Positions 34,355 to 44,215 of a stretch of 64,000 nt of DNA are shown here, piece after piece (the first letter of the stretch is position 1; every line of letters begins with the position of its first letter). The position numbers and the translations under genes were made by a program. The stretch comes from an uncultured Methanobrevibacter sp. Its GTDB lineage: Archaea; Methanobacteriota; Methanobacteria; Methanobacteriales; Methanobacteriaceae. Location: positions 1 through 64,000 of the forward strand of contig NZ_CACWVY010000016.1 of assembly GCF_902764455.1 (NCBI RefSeq), in the 5' to 3' direction. Under the pieces are notes generated by a model, which had not been told where the DNA came from, ran no database searches, and worked only from the letters and a program-made list of their open reading frames with translations.

Positions 34355-36208
34355 ATGAAAAAAATTTTAATAGCTTTATTATTAGTAATTATAACGATAA
34401 GTACTGTCAGTGCAGCTGATAATAATATAATATCAGATAATCTAACCGACAGTCAAAATTCGAATATTCAATTATCTAACATCAATGAAAATAATGGTGA
34501 GGCCATAAGTCTGGAAGAGGGTGAAACACTATCACACAATTCAACCGGAACTCACGACCCAGACATTCAACTGTCCTGTTATCAAAATGAAATACTCAAA
34601 AATCAGAACTTGATGGTTATCTACAGCACTTCAAACTATGAGGACATCACAGGAAACCTGTCCTGTTATATTGATGATGAATTCCTAGAAAGTATAGACC
34701 TTACAAACAGTTACCCTCAATCACTTTTTTTTGATGTGAGAAATTATGACATTGGAAATCATACCTGCAAGCTGTACTATTCCGGAGATGACTACTATAA
34801 ACCTTTCAATCAGACACTTCCATTTGAAATAAGCAATGTTGCATTGGTTTTTAAAGAAATAATGTATGATTACGAGAATATTAAAGTTGAAATGCCTGAA
34901 GATGCAACAGGAACCGTTTCAATCAATATTAACGGAACAAAAAAACGTTATAATGTAGATTATATTTTAGGATACGATACCAAAAGCATTATTTATGAAT
35001 TGGACAATTTGAAATATGGCACATATAATTTGGAAATAACATATTCCGGCAATTACGGAAATATTACAAAAAAGGCAAACTTCACAAAAGATTATAGTTT
35101 TTATCTCTATGACCATGGAAATCTAACAAAATATGTCAATGAAAATGACTTCCTCTTTTTCATTGGCGTTACAAACAAAATTACCGTGTTCATAGATGGA
35201 GTAAACATAAATTATAATCCAAATGACGATCTCGAAGCTACACGATACACAAACTCTCCAAATTATTATGATGGAATGCTATTTGACTGCGCCCCAATCT
35301 GGCTGAACAGGATATCCATGTCTAAAGGATATCACACATTAGAAGTAAAATATTCCGGCGACAAGACACGTCCTGCAAAAACAATCAGGGAAGTGTTTTA
35401 TCTAAACAAACCACAACTTGCAAAATTCAATGACCTCTTTGTAAACTCCAACTATCCAATCAATTTCATATTTTCTGCAAATACAACAGGAAACATTACT
35501 GCATACACCAGTACTGACGGCAAGAACTACAAATTCTTTGCCCGTGCAGACATTGCAAATAATAATGCAAAAATCAACATTCCCTATACAAAAACAGGAA
35601 AACAATATGTCAAAGTAATCTACAATACAAACAATGGAAATGGAAAAGCAGTTACCTCATTCAACGTAATACCTGCAAAAGTTGAATTTTACAAATGGAT
35701 AGGAGTGGACCCGTACAATAAAGAAACTTTCACTTTAAAAAGCGGCAAAAAGGTAACCGGAACATTTTCCATTTATGCAAACAAGAAATTGTATAAAAGC
35801 GTCAAAATTACCAAACAAACCACTAAAATAACACTGCCTAACATATTTGACAAACCAGGAAAAAACACTATCACTGCCGTGTGGAAAACAAACTACGGAT
35901 CTGGTAAAAAAAGCATGAAAATAACCGTAGATCACTTTGTTATCCTTAAAACTGTTAAAGTCCAAAAATCAGCTAAAAAACTAACTTTACAGGCAACATT
36001 GAAAAAAGGCAACACACAACTCAAAAACAAGCAGGTAACCTTCAAGTTCAACGGAAAAACCTACAAAGCAAAAACAAACTCAAAAGGAATTGCAAAAGTC
36101 ATCATCAAATCCAATGTCTTAAAAAAACTCAAGGCAGGTAAAAAAGTAACATATCAGGCAACATACCTAAAAGACACAGTTAAAAAAACTGTTAAAGTTC
36201 AAAAATAA
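34355..36208 (+). CDS. Adhesin-like protein with Ig-like repeats, no beta-helix
   Basis: 617 residues. A signal peptide (1-21, TISTVSAAD) is followed by Ig-like beta domains recognisable from GNLSCYIDDEFLES, YSGDDYYKPFNQT, MPEDATGTVSININGTK and YSGNYGNITKKANF. The protein ends in the shared C-terminal domain (about 528-617; KSAKKLTLQATLKKG, KQVTFKFNGKTYKAKTNSKG). Only a few Cys are present. It is secreted and probably surface displayed. The last 117 bp are almost identical to the end of the next adhesin gene, with two differences, although the rest differs strongly. It has its own terminator. Confidence 0.86.
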   Translation: MKKILIALLLVIITISTVSAADNNIISDNLTDSQNSNIQLSNINENNGEAISLEEGETLSHNSTGTHDPDIQLSCYQNEILKNQNLMVIYSTSNYEDITGNLSCYIDDEFLESIDLTNSYPQSLFFDVRNYDIGNHTCKLYYSGDDYYKPFNQTLPFEISNVALVFKEIMYDYENIKVEMPEDATGTVSININGTKKRYNVDYILGYDTKSIIYELDNLKYGTYNLEITYSGNYGNITKKANFTKDYSFYLYDHGNLTKYVNENDFLFFIGVTNKITVFIDGVNINYNPNDDLEATRYTNSPNYYDGMLFDCAPIWLNRISMSKGYHTLEVKYSGDKTRPAKTIREVFYLNKPQLAKFNDLFVNSNYPINFIFSANTTGNITAYTSTDGKNYKFFARADIANNNAKINIPYTKTGKQYVKVIYNTNNGNGKAVTSFNVIPAKVEFYKWIGVDPYNKETFTLKSGKKVTGTFSIYANKKLYKSVKITKQTTKITLPNIFDKPGKNTITAVWKTNYGSGKKSMKITVDHFVILKTVKVQKSAKKLTLQATLKKGNTQLKNKQVTFKFNGKTYKAKTNSKGIAKVIIKSNVLKKLKAGKKVTYQATYLKDTVKKTVKVQK

Positions 36209-36229
36209 GGATTAAAACTCCTTATTTTT
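36203..36229 (+). terminator. Stop-codon-embedded hairpin terminator
   Basis: aaataagga and tccttattt form a 9-bp stem with a ttaaaac loop, followed by T. TAA lies in the left arm. Confidence 0.8.
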
Positions 36230-36262
36230 AAACCTGTTAATCATAATGAAAGGAGGCGGCAA

Positions 36263-38479
36263 ATGAAAAAAATCTTAATAAGTATATTATTACTAATTCT
36301 AACAATAGGAGCAGTTAGTGCAGCTGATGAAAACATCACATCAGATAATCTGACTGTCAGCAAAGATTTGCAAATCGAATCTTCTACAGATGAAATTTTA
36401 AGTGAAAATGAAGAGGGAACATTTCAGGAATTATCCGATTTAATTAAAAACACTCCTGATGCAGGAACTTTAAAATTAGATAAAAATTATGCAAATTCAA
36501 AATCCGGCGGAGAAATTACCATATCAAAATCAATAACCATTGATGGGGATGGGCATATATTAGATTCTAATTCTGCTTCAAGAATATTTAAGGTACAAAC
36601 ACCAGATACAGTAATTTTAAAAAACATAATCTTTAAAAATGGAAATTCAAAAAATGGCGGTGCAATAGCTTTAGATTATGAGAGCAATATTTATTCATCC
36701 ACCTATGTAGACAACTGTACTTTTATAAATTGTCAAGCAGATGAAAGCGGAGCAATTTATTTTGAAAGAGGTTATATGTACTCCGACGGAGGCCATGGCG
36801 TTAAATATGGAGTGTGTAACTCAAAGATTATAAACTGCAATTTCATAAACTGTACAGCCAAAAACAACGGAGGTGCAATGTGTTTTTATGACTATACAAA
36901 AAATGGAATTATTGACAGCTGTAATTTCATAAACTGTACAGCCAAAAACAACGGAGGAGCAGTTTACTTTTATCCGTACATGTCAGAAGATATTGACATG
37001 GATTTTACATATTATTATTTTAACTCACAGGGAGTCATTAATAATTGTAGTTTTTTAAATTGCAATGCCAAAAAGGGGGGTGCAATTTACATCGGCAGAG
37101 ATTACATCACATCAGATTTTGAATTTCTTAGATATTTCGGTGCTGAAATCAACAGTACCGTCAGTAACTGTGATTTTATGAACTGTTATTCAAATCTGGG
37201 AGGATCAATATACTGGGACAGCATACAGGGAAAAATCGAAAATTCCAAATTCACATCATCACGTGCGAAAAACGGAGGAGCAGTATATGCCTGTGAAAAT
37301 ATTGATTTAGGAATAGCTAACTCCACCTTCATAAACAATACGGCCACTGAATTTGGAAGTGCAGTTTACGGAGGTTTGATTTCAAATTGCAGTTTTAATG
37401 GAAATACTGATCCTGAAATATATAATCTGTACAATTTGACTTTAGACATCTACAAAAACCAGAAAATATCCAACTGCATAATTGGAATAACTCTTCCAAG
37501 AGATACTATAGGAAACTTTTCTCTTTATGTACTGGACGGTGAAGAATACAAATTTGCAGATAGCGTAAACATTACAGGAAGCACTGCAGAAATTAATTTC
37601 AAATCACCAAAAGTAGGAGACATTAAGATAAAAACTATCACTAATACAAATTACGGAGTTTTTGAATCCTACGAGCAAATTAGCCTAACATCCATAGAAT
37701 TTGAAGAATCCTATGACGGAAGATATTATTTGAATTCAATCTACACTGTAAAAACCCTGCTTCCTGAAGATGCCAAAGGCAATTTTTCATTGTATGTAAA
37801 TAATGAGCTATACGAATGTGTTAACTTGACATACGGCGGCGCAGAAATACGCTTCATAACACTAAAAGAAGGCAAATACTGCCTTGAAGCAGTCTGCAAC
37901 AGCAATTACGGATTGGAAAATGCAAGTAATGAAATCAGGTTTGAAGACGGAAGAGATTTGTATATAAGAGTTGAAGTCATGTTCTACAATGAAGCTAAAA
38001 AACTCGAAGTGGACGTTCTTGGTATCAATTCAAAACCAGTTGCAAAAAACACTCCAATTACTGTAAAAATTGGTTCTACCACAATTAAAGCAAAAACAGA
38101 TGCATATGGTACTGCAAAAGTAAATATTCCTAAATTAAAACCTGGAAAATACACAATTACAGCCAGATATGGAAATGTAAAAGTGACCGATAAATTAATT
38201 GTTAATCATATTGTAACACTTAAAAGCGTTAAATTCAAAAAATCCGCAAAAAAACTTACCCTGCAGGCAACTTTAAAAAATTCAAAAGCAATTAAAGGAA
38301 AGACAGTGACTTTTAAATTCAACGGCAAAATATACAAAGCAAAAACAAACTCAAAAGGAATAGCAAAAGTCACCATCAAATCCAATGTCTTAAAAAAACT
38401 CAAGGCAGGTAAAAAAGTAACATATCAGGCAACATACCTAAAAGACACAGTTAAAAAAACTGATAAAGTTCAAAAATAA
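36263..38479 (+). CDS. Cys-rich beta-helix adhesin-like protein with Ig-like domains
   Basis: 738 residues. A signal peptide (1-22, LTIGAVSAAD) precedes a parallel beta-helix (about 70-390) whose coils read NCTFINC, NCNFINCTAKNNGGA and NCSFLNCNAKKGGAI, giving stacked Cys on successive turns. Two or three Ig-like domains follow (for example ITLPRDTIGNFSLYV and KPVAKNTPITVKIGSTTIKAKTDAYG), then the shared C-terminal domain (about 650-738). Here its end reads KKTDKVQK instead of the usual KKTVKV. The ribosome site AAAGGAGG is close to ideal. It is secreted and displayed on the cell surface by inference. Confidence 0.87.
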   Translation: MKKILISILLLILTIGAVSAADENITSDNLTVSKDLQIESSTDEILSENEEGTFQELSDLIKNTPDAGTLKLDKNYANSKSGGEITISKSITIDGDGHILDSNSASRIFKVQTPDTVILKNIIFKNGNSKNGGAIALDYESNIYSSTYVDNCTFINCQADESGAIYFERGYMYSDGGHGVKYGVCNSKIINCNFINCTAKNNGGAMCFYDYTKNGIIDSCNFINCTAKNNGGAVYFYPYMSEDIDMDFTYYYFNSQGVINNCSFLNCNAKKGGAIYIGRDYITSDFEFLRYFGAEINSTVSNCDFMNCYSNLGGSIYWDSIQGKIENSKFTSSRAKNGGAVYACENIDLGIANSTFINNTATEFGSAVYGGLISNCSFNGNTDPEIYNLYNLTLDIYKNQKISNCIIGITLPRDTIGNFSLYVLDGEEYKFADSVNITGSTAEINFKSPKVGDIKIKTITNTNYGVFESYEQISLTSIEFEESYDGRYYLNSIYTVKTLLPEDAKGNFSLYVNNELYECVNLTYGGAEIRFITLKEGKYCLEAVCNSNYGLENASNEIRFEDGRDLYIRVEVMFYNEAKKLEVDVLGINSKPVAKNTPITVKIGSTTIKAKTDAYGTAKVNIPKLKPGKYTITARYGNVKVTDKLIVNHIVTLKSVKFKKSAKKLTLQATLKNSKAIKGKTVTFKFNGKIYKAKTNSKGIAKVTIKSNVLKKLKAGKKVTYQATYLKDTVKKTDKVQK

Positions 38480-38508
38480 TGGGATTAACATCTCCACCAT
38501 TATTTTTT
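38474..38508 (+). terminator. Stop-codon-embedded hairpin terminator
   Basis: aaataatgg pairs with ccattattt across a 14-base loop, followed by a T-run. The TAA stop is in the left arm. Confidence 0.75.
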
Positions 38509-38525
38509 AAATAAAAGGTAAAATT

Positions 38526-40490
38526 ATGAAAAAAAAGATTTTAATAATATCCCTGCTGCTTATTTTAACAATAGGTGCTGTCTGGGCAGGTGATGATATA
38601 ACTTCTGATGAACTGACAGTTAGTGCAGATGCAAGTATCTGCATAGTTAATGAATCCAATGAAATCTTAACAGAAAATCATAGCGCAACATTCACAGACT
38701 TATCAGAACTTATTAAAAACACACAAGAAAATGATACTTTAGAATTGGATGAAGATTATGTAAATGAAGGAGAAATTTCAAAAGAAGGAATATGCATCTC
38801 AAAAGCCATGACCATTGACGGAAAGGGACACACATTAAATGCAAACAAAGTATCCAGAATATTTGATATCCACTCATCAGACGTGATTTTGAAAAATATT
38901 GTTTTTAAAAATGGACAATATCTCTATCCTGAAAAGGACTATTACAGCTGGGATGAAGGAGGTGCAATTTATTTTAATTATGATGTGAAAAACTGTACCA
39001 TCAACAATTGCAGCTTTATTGACTGTGTTAGTGAAAGTGGAACAATTCATTTCAGTTACGAATCATGCGATAATATCATAAACAACTGCAGCTTCATAAA
39101 TTGCCTGGCAAAATACAGAGGAAGTGCAGTTTCCAGCAATGGAGATAACAACTACATTAATAACACCAGCTTTATAAAATGTTCAAAAAATGGAGAAAGT
39201 GTAATTTCCTATGATGATTGCAGCAAGTGTATTGTTAATAACAGCCGCTTTATAGACTCAAAAGGAATAGGAATTGAATATTTATACTGCAGCAATTGTT
39301 TTACTAACAATTGTACATTTATAAATTGCAGAAATAGTGCAATTTACTTTTCTAGGGGTTATTCAATAAGTGACGGAGGATATGGTTATTATAAAGGATG
39401 TTATAACTGTACAGTGAATAAATGCAGTTTTACAAATTGCTATTCAGGTGATGACGGAGGAGCCATCATATTTTACGACAGCAATGAAAATGGAATCATC
39501 GAAAACTGTATTTTTACTAACTGTCAGGCAAAAAATGGCGGTGCAATATACTTTTATGATTATTATGAATCTAAATGGTGCAGCTATTTTTCCTTTGAAA
39601 AAGCAATAATTAGAAATTGCAGTTTTATAAACTGTAAGGCCAACTATGGAGGTTCAGTTTATGTGGGTGACGATTCATATTACGCCAAAGTGATTGGATG
39701 CAGTTTTATAAATTCCAATGCGATTGTTGGAGGAGCCATATATTGGAGCGGTAAAAACGGCAGAATTGAAAATTCAAATTTTACATCATCCCATGCAGTA
39801 AATGGCGGCGCAGTATATAGTGATAAAAACATCAATTTAAAAATTATCGAAACCGATTTTAAAAACAATATTGCAGACAAATACGGCAGTGCAGTTTACG
39901 GAGCAAGCGTTTCCAAATGTACTTTTAGCAAAAATACCAAACCTGAAATCTACAGCAAATATAGTCCTGCAATTAGTGCAGCGAATACAAAAATTACATA
40001 TACTGAAATATACTCCATAAAAGTTTACAAAAATACCAAAGTTTCTGCAAAATACACTAAAATCATACTTAAACTAAACGGCAAATCCTTTAAAACAGTA
40101 TATACCAAAGACAACGGTATTGCAAAGTTTAAAATTGACCAAAAACCTGGAAGATATAAGTTAAGTATAACATCCCTTGGTAAAACAGTGACAAAAACAC
40201 TAACTGTAAAACACATTGTGATTCTAAAAGCAGTTAAAGTTAAAAAATCAGCCAAAAAAATAACATTGGAGGCAGCATTGGCTAAAGTCAACGGCAAATA
40301 TCTTAAAAACAAACAGATTACTTTTAAATTCAACGGTAAAACATTCCCGGCAAAAACAAACTCAAAAGGTGTAGCAAAAGTAACCGTGCCCCAATCAGTT
40401 CTAAGCAAACTTAAAGTAGGTAAGAAAATAACCTATCAGGCAACATACCTGAAAGACATCGTCAAAAAAACTGTTAAAGTTAGAAAATAA
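38526..40490 (+). CDS. Cys-rich beta-helix adhesin-like protein
   Basis: 654 residues. A signal peptide (1-22, LTIGAVWAGD) has Trp where the paralogues have Ser before the cleavage site. A long parallel beta-helix (about 80-475) consists of coils like NCSFIDC, NCSFINCLAK, NCTFINCRN and KCSFTNCYSGDDGGAI, with Cys pairs on most turns. An Ig-like domain (about 485-565; SAANTKITYTEIYSIKVYK) and the shared C-terminal domain (about 566-654; AKVNGKYLKNKQITFKFNG, ITYQATYLKDIVKKTVKV) follow. The C-terminal domain carries the same AKVNGKYL insertion as the giant adhesin at 47190-54044. It is a probable secreted surface protein. Confidence 0.87.
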   Translation: MKKKILIISLLLILTIGAVWAGDDITSDELTVSADASICIVNESNEILTENHSATFTDLSELIKNTQENDTLELDEDYVNEGEISKEGICISKAMTIDGKGHTLNANKVSRIFDIHSSDVILKNIVFKNGQYLYPEKDYYSWDEGGAIYFNYDVKNCTINNCSFIDCVSESGTIHFSYESCDNIINNCSFINCLAKYRGSAVSSNGDNNYINNTSFIKCSKNGESVISYDDCSKCIVNNSRFIDSKGIGIEYLYCSNCFTNNCTFINCRNSAIYFSRGYSISDGGYGYYKGCYNCTVNKCSFTNCYSGDDGGAIIFYDSNENGIIENCIFTNCQAKNGGAIYFYDYYESKWCSYFSFEKAIIRNCSFINCKANYGGSVYVGDDSYYAKVIGCSFINSNAIVGGAIYWSGKNGRIENSNFTSSHAVNGGAVYSDKNINLKIIETDFKNNIADKYGSAVYGASVSKCTFSKNTKPEIYSKYSPAISAANTKITYTEIYSIKVYKNTKVSAKYTKIILKLNGKSFKTVYTKDNGIAKFKIDQKPGRYKLSITSLGKTVTKTLTVKHIVILKAVKVKKSAKKITLEAALAKVNGKYLKNKQITFKFNGKTFPAKTNSKGVAKVTVPQSVLSKLKVGKKITYQATYLKDIVKKTVKVRK

Positions 40491-40520
40491 GGACTAAGCA
40501 TCCTTATTATAAATTTTTTT
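40486..40520 (+). terminator. Stop-codon-embedded hairpin terminator
   Basis: aataagga pairs with tccttatt across a ctaagca loop, and seven T follow shortly after. TAA lies in the left arm. Confidence 0.75.
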
Positions 40521-40780
40521 AGATATGATGCAAATTGCCATCAATCACTTTTCATTATATTGTAATCTACTTATATATGAAAGATAGAAACCGTGAGAAA
40601 ACATTTTTACTGCTTCTGGATTAACAATAGTTTTCATATTAATAATTGAATAACATTTCTTAAAAGTGAGATTAACTTCCCATACCTTCTTTTTTAAAAC
40701 TAATAATAAATTATATTTTAATTTCCCATAAATTGTATATACTAATGTATAAAAAATATATTACTATAGGAGATTTTCAT

Positions 40781-43700
40781 ATGAAAAAAATATTTTTTTT
40801 AAGCATTTTATTAATAATGCTAACGATAGGAGCAGCTTGTGCAACAGATAACACTACATCAAATGAACTAAAAGCAGATAACATTGATGTGCCTATTGCA
40901 CAAACAATTGAAGACAACAATTCTTTAAACACAAATAACATTCAAGAAGAACCTACTCAAATAACTGAAAACACCCCATCTGGTGAAAAACTTAATGCTA
41001 GCTATATGATTTATGTTGATGGCGAATATTTAAGAGGATCACGATTTGAAGGTGAATTCAACATAGAAATGTATGATAGAGAATTTTTAAATGGACAGCT
41101 GGAAGTTTATATTGATGATAATTTAAAGTTTAAGACAAACCCTGCAATAGATTATGGTTCAGATACATATTCATGGGAAAGTGCAGACTATAAAAATTCA
41201 TATTGTCTATGGAACATTTACTTTTTAGACGAATTAGAATTGGAATATGGATTACATAAGGCGGAATTTAAATACAGTGGAGATTCTCTCTTCAATGATT
41301 TCGATGAAATAAGATATTTTAACTACACATATATGCGGTTTTATGTCCCTGAAGACGAAAATGAATATGAAAGCACATGTCGCATTTGTGTTGAATCATA
41401 TGATGCAACTGGAAATTTAAAAATATTGCTTGACAATAAAACAATACACGACGAGAAATTTACTGGTTATGAATATATTGATTTAGAAAATCTGACTTAT
41501 GGCAACCACGCATACGACATTTACTATACTGGAAAGTATAATTTCGAATCAATCCACAAGCATGGTACATTTAACCGAACTTACAGTTTATATGCATATC
41601 TTAGTGACGATGAGGGAAAACTCCCAATAGATGAAAACATAATAAACATTGAATTGCCAGAAGATGCAAAATCCAACATAACAGTCATTGTAAACAATAA
41701 AACCTACATGACCCCCACAAAAAACGGTAAAGCAAGCGTAACTATAACCAATTTTAATATAGGACAAAACTACATTTACATTACCTATAAAGACGACAAG
41801 TATTATGAAAAGACAATTATCAAAAACATTACCGTCATACCTGCATTGCATTTTACATATGCAGATTCTGATAAATATCAAAGCGATGCAAATGTGGAAT
41901 TAATAATGTCTGAAAATGCTAAAGGAACTTTAAAAGTTAAAGTAGACGAAGACTACTTTACTTCCGATTTGTCAAATGGCAAAGCATCAGTTCCTTTGAA
42001 TATGGTCATGAATGGAACACATGATTTTGAAATAACCTATGTCGGAGACTACGGCGAATACTTCAAAAATGAAACATATGAAAACATTAGCATAATCAAT
42101 GTGACAAAAAAGGATTGGGATATGGAATTCAGTTTTTATCTGGATACAACTCTCAGTGAACCTTATTTATACATAATTGTCACAACCCCTTACGAATTTG
42201 GAGTAACAGAAACATATTACATTGACGGGGAAAAATGTGCACAATACACACATTATGATTATGCATATTACGACTGGGAGTCACGGGAAGAAGCATACAA
42301 AAATTTAGGAGATTATTACTCCAAATTAGCTAATGGGACACATACATTAACAGTTAGACATTCTGGAAATGATGACTACATTGCAAAAAGTAAAACAGTG
42401 ACATTTTCAAAACCATTTGATGGAAAAATTCATTCAGGAGCCAATATAGCACTTGACGATGATATGGTAAGACTTGAACTGCCTGAAGGTGAAAGCGGAA
42501 TTCTAACAGTAAAAATCAATAACACTACAAAGAAAGTAAATATTGCAAATAAAACTTCTTTTTCATATCCATTAAATTTGAAGGAGGGAGTATGGAATAT
42601 TAATGTAACATACCAAGGAAAAAATATAAGCAAAACAAAAGTATTTAAACTTGATAATTTACCATACTTTGACATAACATGCGAGGAATACTTCTATAAG
42701 GATACAACAAAAGCGGCTTATATTGAATATAATGAAGATTCTTTTTTAAAGCATGTAAATGTATTAATAGATAACAAAAAATACACAGGATCTTTGAAAT
42801 ACGGAAAAATTGATTTAAGCAAATTGGCTGCAGGCAAACATAGCATACGTGTTGATTACAAAAACAGCGAGAATAAAGTACTAAAATCAATCAAGAAAAC
42901 ATTCACTATTCTCAGCTATTCCTATCCGAAAATAGAGTTAAAAGATACTAATTCACAAGAACTCAACAGTAATTTGAATAGCTATCCTCCCACCATCACT
43001 CTAAGTGATGATACAACATTGATTATGGACATAAATTTAAATGGCAACGTTAAAGGAACCGTAACAGTTTATAAAACATTGGTCGATTTCTATGGAAGAT
43101 ATGGTGATGAGCTTGACGAAACCATTATTGGAACATATAAAAGTTTTAGTTTAAGCAAAGGCAAAGCGCAAATAAGCATTCCTACAAAAATTCTTAATAA
43201 AACCTACAGCATTAAATTAGCTATAAAAATTAACGGTGGAAATACCATTTATAAAAGTTTCAAAACCTACTGGTCTCCAAAAGTAGTACATCCAACAAAA
43301 ATGATCTATGGCGATAAGAAAACCTTGACAATATACACCCCAGGATATGACAATAAGGTTATCGGAATGTTTGGTAAGTTCAAACCTATTTATTCAAAAA
43401 TAATCAACGGAACCGCAAAATTCTCACTATCCACACTGCCTGTAAGAAATGGAGTTCCAGTCACATTCATATATACCCAAGATGAATATGACGAAGACCT
43501 AGGTTACTACAATTCTATTTTAGATACTTATAATCTAAAATTAAACATACAAGACACTGCAAGTGAAAAAATAAATATGTACTACAATGACGGAACAGCA
43601 TATAGCTTAAAAGTAGCTAAAATTTATGGAAAAGAAGTTAAAAAAGGCCAAACAGTAACTTTCAAAATAGGCAAAAACAAATTTAAGGTAAAAACAGATA

Positions 43701-44080
43701 AAAATGGAGTTGCAAAGCTTAAAATATCAGATAAGGTCACACCCGGAAAATACACTCTGATTGCAACTTATAAAAATGCTAAAATCTCCAAAAAGTTAAC
43801 CGTTAAACAGGTGCTGACTGTTAAATCTGTTAAAGTTAAAAAGTCTGCTAAAAAATTAGTCCTCCAGGCAACCCTTAAAAGCAAAAAAGTATTGAAAGGA
43901 AAAACACTAACTTTCAAATTCAACGAAAAAACATACAAAACTAAAACAAACTCTAAAGGAATAGCCAAAGTAACCATCAACAAATCTGTTTTAAGCAAAC
44001 TCAAAGTCGGCAAAAAAATAACCTACCAGGCAACATACCTGAAAGACACCATTAAAAAAACAGTTAAAGTTTTAAAATAA
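40781..44080 (+). CDS. Large adhesin-like protein with multiple Ig-like domains
   Basis: 1099 residues. A signal peptide (1-21, MLTIGAACAT) is followed by about ten Ig-like beta domains of 80-95 residues, recognisable by recurring YSGD and GNATGTL-type turns (for example ELPEDAKSNITVIVNNKTY and ELPEGESGILTVKINNTTK). It ends with a Big_1-like domain (VKKGQTVTFKIGKNKFKVKTDKNG) and the shared C-terminal domain. The start at 40781 (MKKIFFL) has AGGAG upstream; an earlier in-frame ATG at 40733 would put 16 extra residues before a perfect signal peptide and is rejected. The 290 bp before it must hold its promoter. It probably spans the wall as an extended stalk. Confidence 0.86.
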   Translation: MKKIFFLSILLIMLTIGAACATDNTTSNELKADNIDVPIAQTIEDNNSLNTNNIQEEPTQITENTPSGEKLNASYMIYVDGEYLRGSRFEGEFNIEMYDREFLNGQLEVYIDDNLKFKTNPAIDYGSDTYSWESADYKNSYCLWNIYFLDELELEYGLHKAEFKYSGDSLFNDFDEIRYFNYTYMRFYVPEDENEYESTCRICVESYDATGNLKILLDNKTIHDEKFTGYEYIDLENLTYGNHAYDIYYTGKYNFESIHKHGTFNRTYSLYAYLSDDEGKLPIDENIINIELPEDAKSNITVIVNNKTYMTPTKNGKASVTITNFNIGQNYIYITYKDDKYYEKTIIKNITVIPALHFTYADSDKYQSDANVELIMSENAKGTLKVKVDEDYFTSDLSNGKASVPLNMVMNGTHDFEITYVGDYGEYFKNETYENISIINVTKKDWDMEFSFYLDTTLSEPYLYIIVTTPYEFGVTETYYIDGEKCAQYTHYDYAYYDWESREEAYKNLGDYYSKLANGTHTLTVRHSGNDDYIAKSKTVTFSKPFDGKIHSGANIALDDDMVRLELPEGESGILTVKINNTTKKVNIANKTSFSYPLNLKEGVWNINVTYQGKNISKTKVFKLDNLPYFDITCEEYFYKDTTKAAYIEYNEDSFLKHVNVLIDNKKYTGSLKYGKIDLSKLAAGKHSIRVDYKNSENKVLKSIKKTFTILSYSYPKIELKDTNSQELNSNLNSYPPTITLSDDTTLIMDINLNGNVKGTVTVYKTLVDFYGRYGDELDETIIGTYKSFSLSKGKAQISIPTKILNKTYSIKLAIKINGGNTIYKSFKTYWSPKVVHPTKMIYGDKKTLTIYTPGYDNKVIGMFGKFKPIYSKIINGTAKFSLSTLPVRNGVPVTFIYTQDEYDEDLGYYNSILDTYNLKLNIQDTASEKINMYYNDGTAYSLKVAKIYGKEVKKGQTVTFKIGKNKFKVKTDKNGVAKLKISDKVTPGKYTLIATYKNAKISKKLTVKQVLTVKSVKVKKSAKKLVLQATLKSKKVLKGKTLTFKFNEKTYKTKTNSKGIAKVTINKSVLSKLKVGKKITYQATYLKDTIKKTVKVLK

Positions 44081-44114
44081 GGATTCACCGCCCTTATTTA
44101 CCTTTCTTTTTTAA
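44075..44114 (+). terminator. Stop-codon-embedded hairpin terminator
   Basis: aaataagg pairs with ccttattt, followed by a pyrimidine-rich run with six T. The TAA stop is in the left arm. Confidence 0.75.
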
Positions 44115-44215
44115 AACCATCAACAAATTTTAGTATGCCTAAATATTTTTGAACAATTTATTTATACTCCGCCCAACAAATTAAAAAATATATAAAAAAG
44201 AGAGTTGAGAGTTAT

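Noticed and set aside
40733-40780. Upstream ATG for the 1.1-kb-class adhesin
   Set aside because: A good AGGAG and a complete signal peptide start at 40781. The upstream codons would block the signal peptide.
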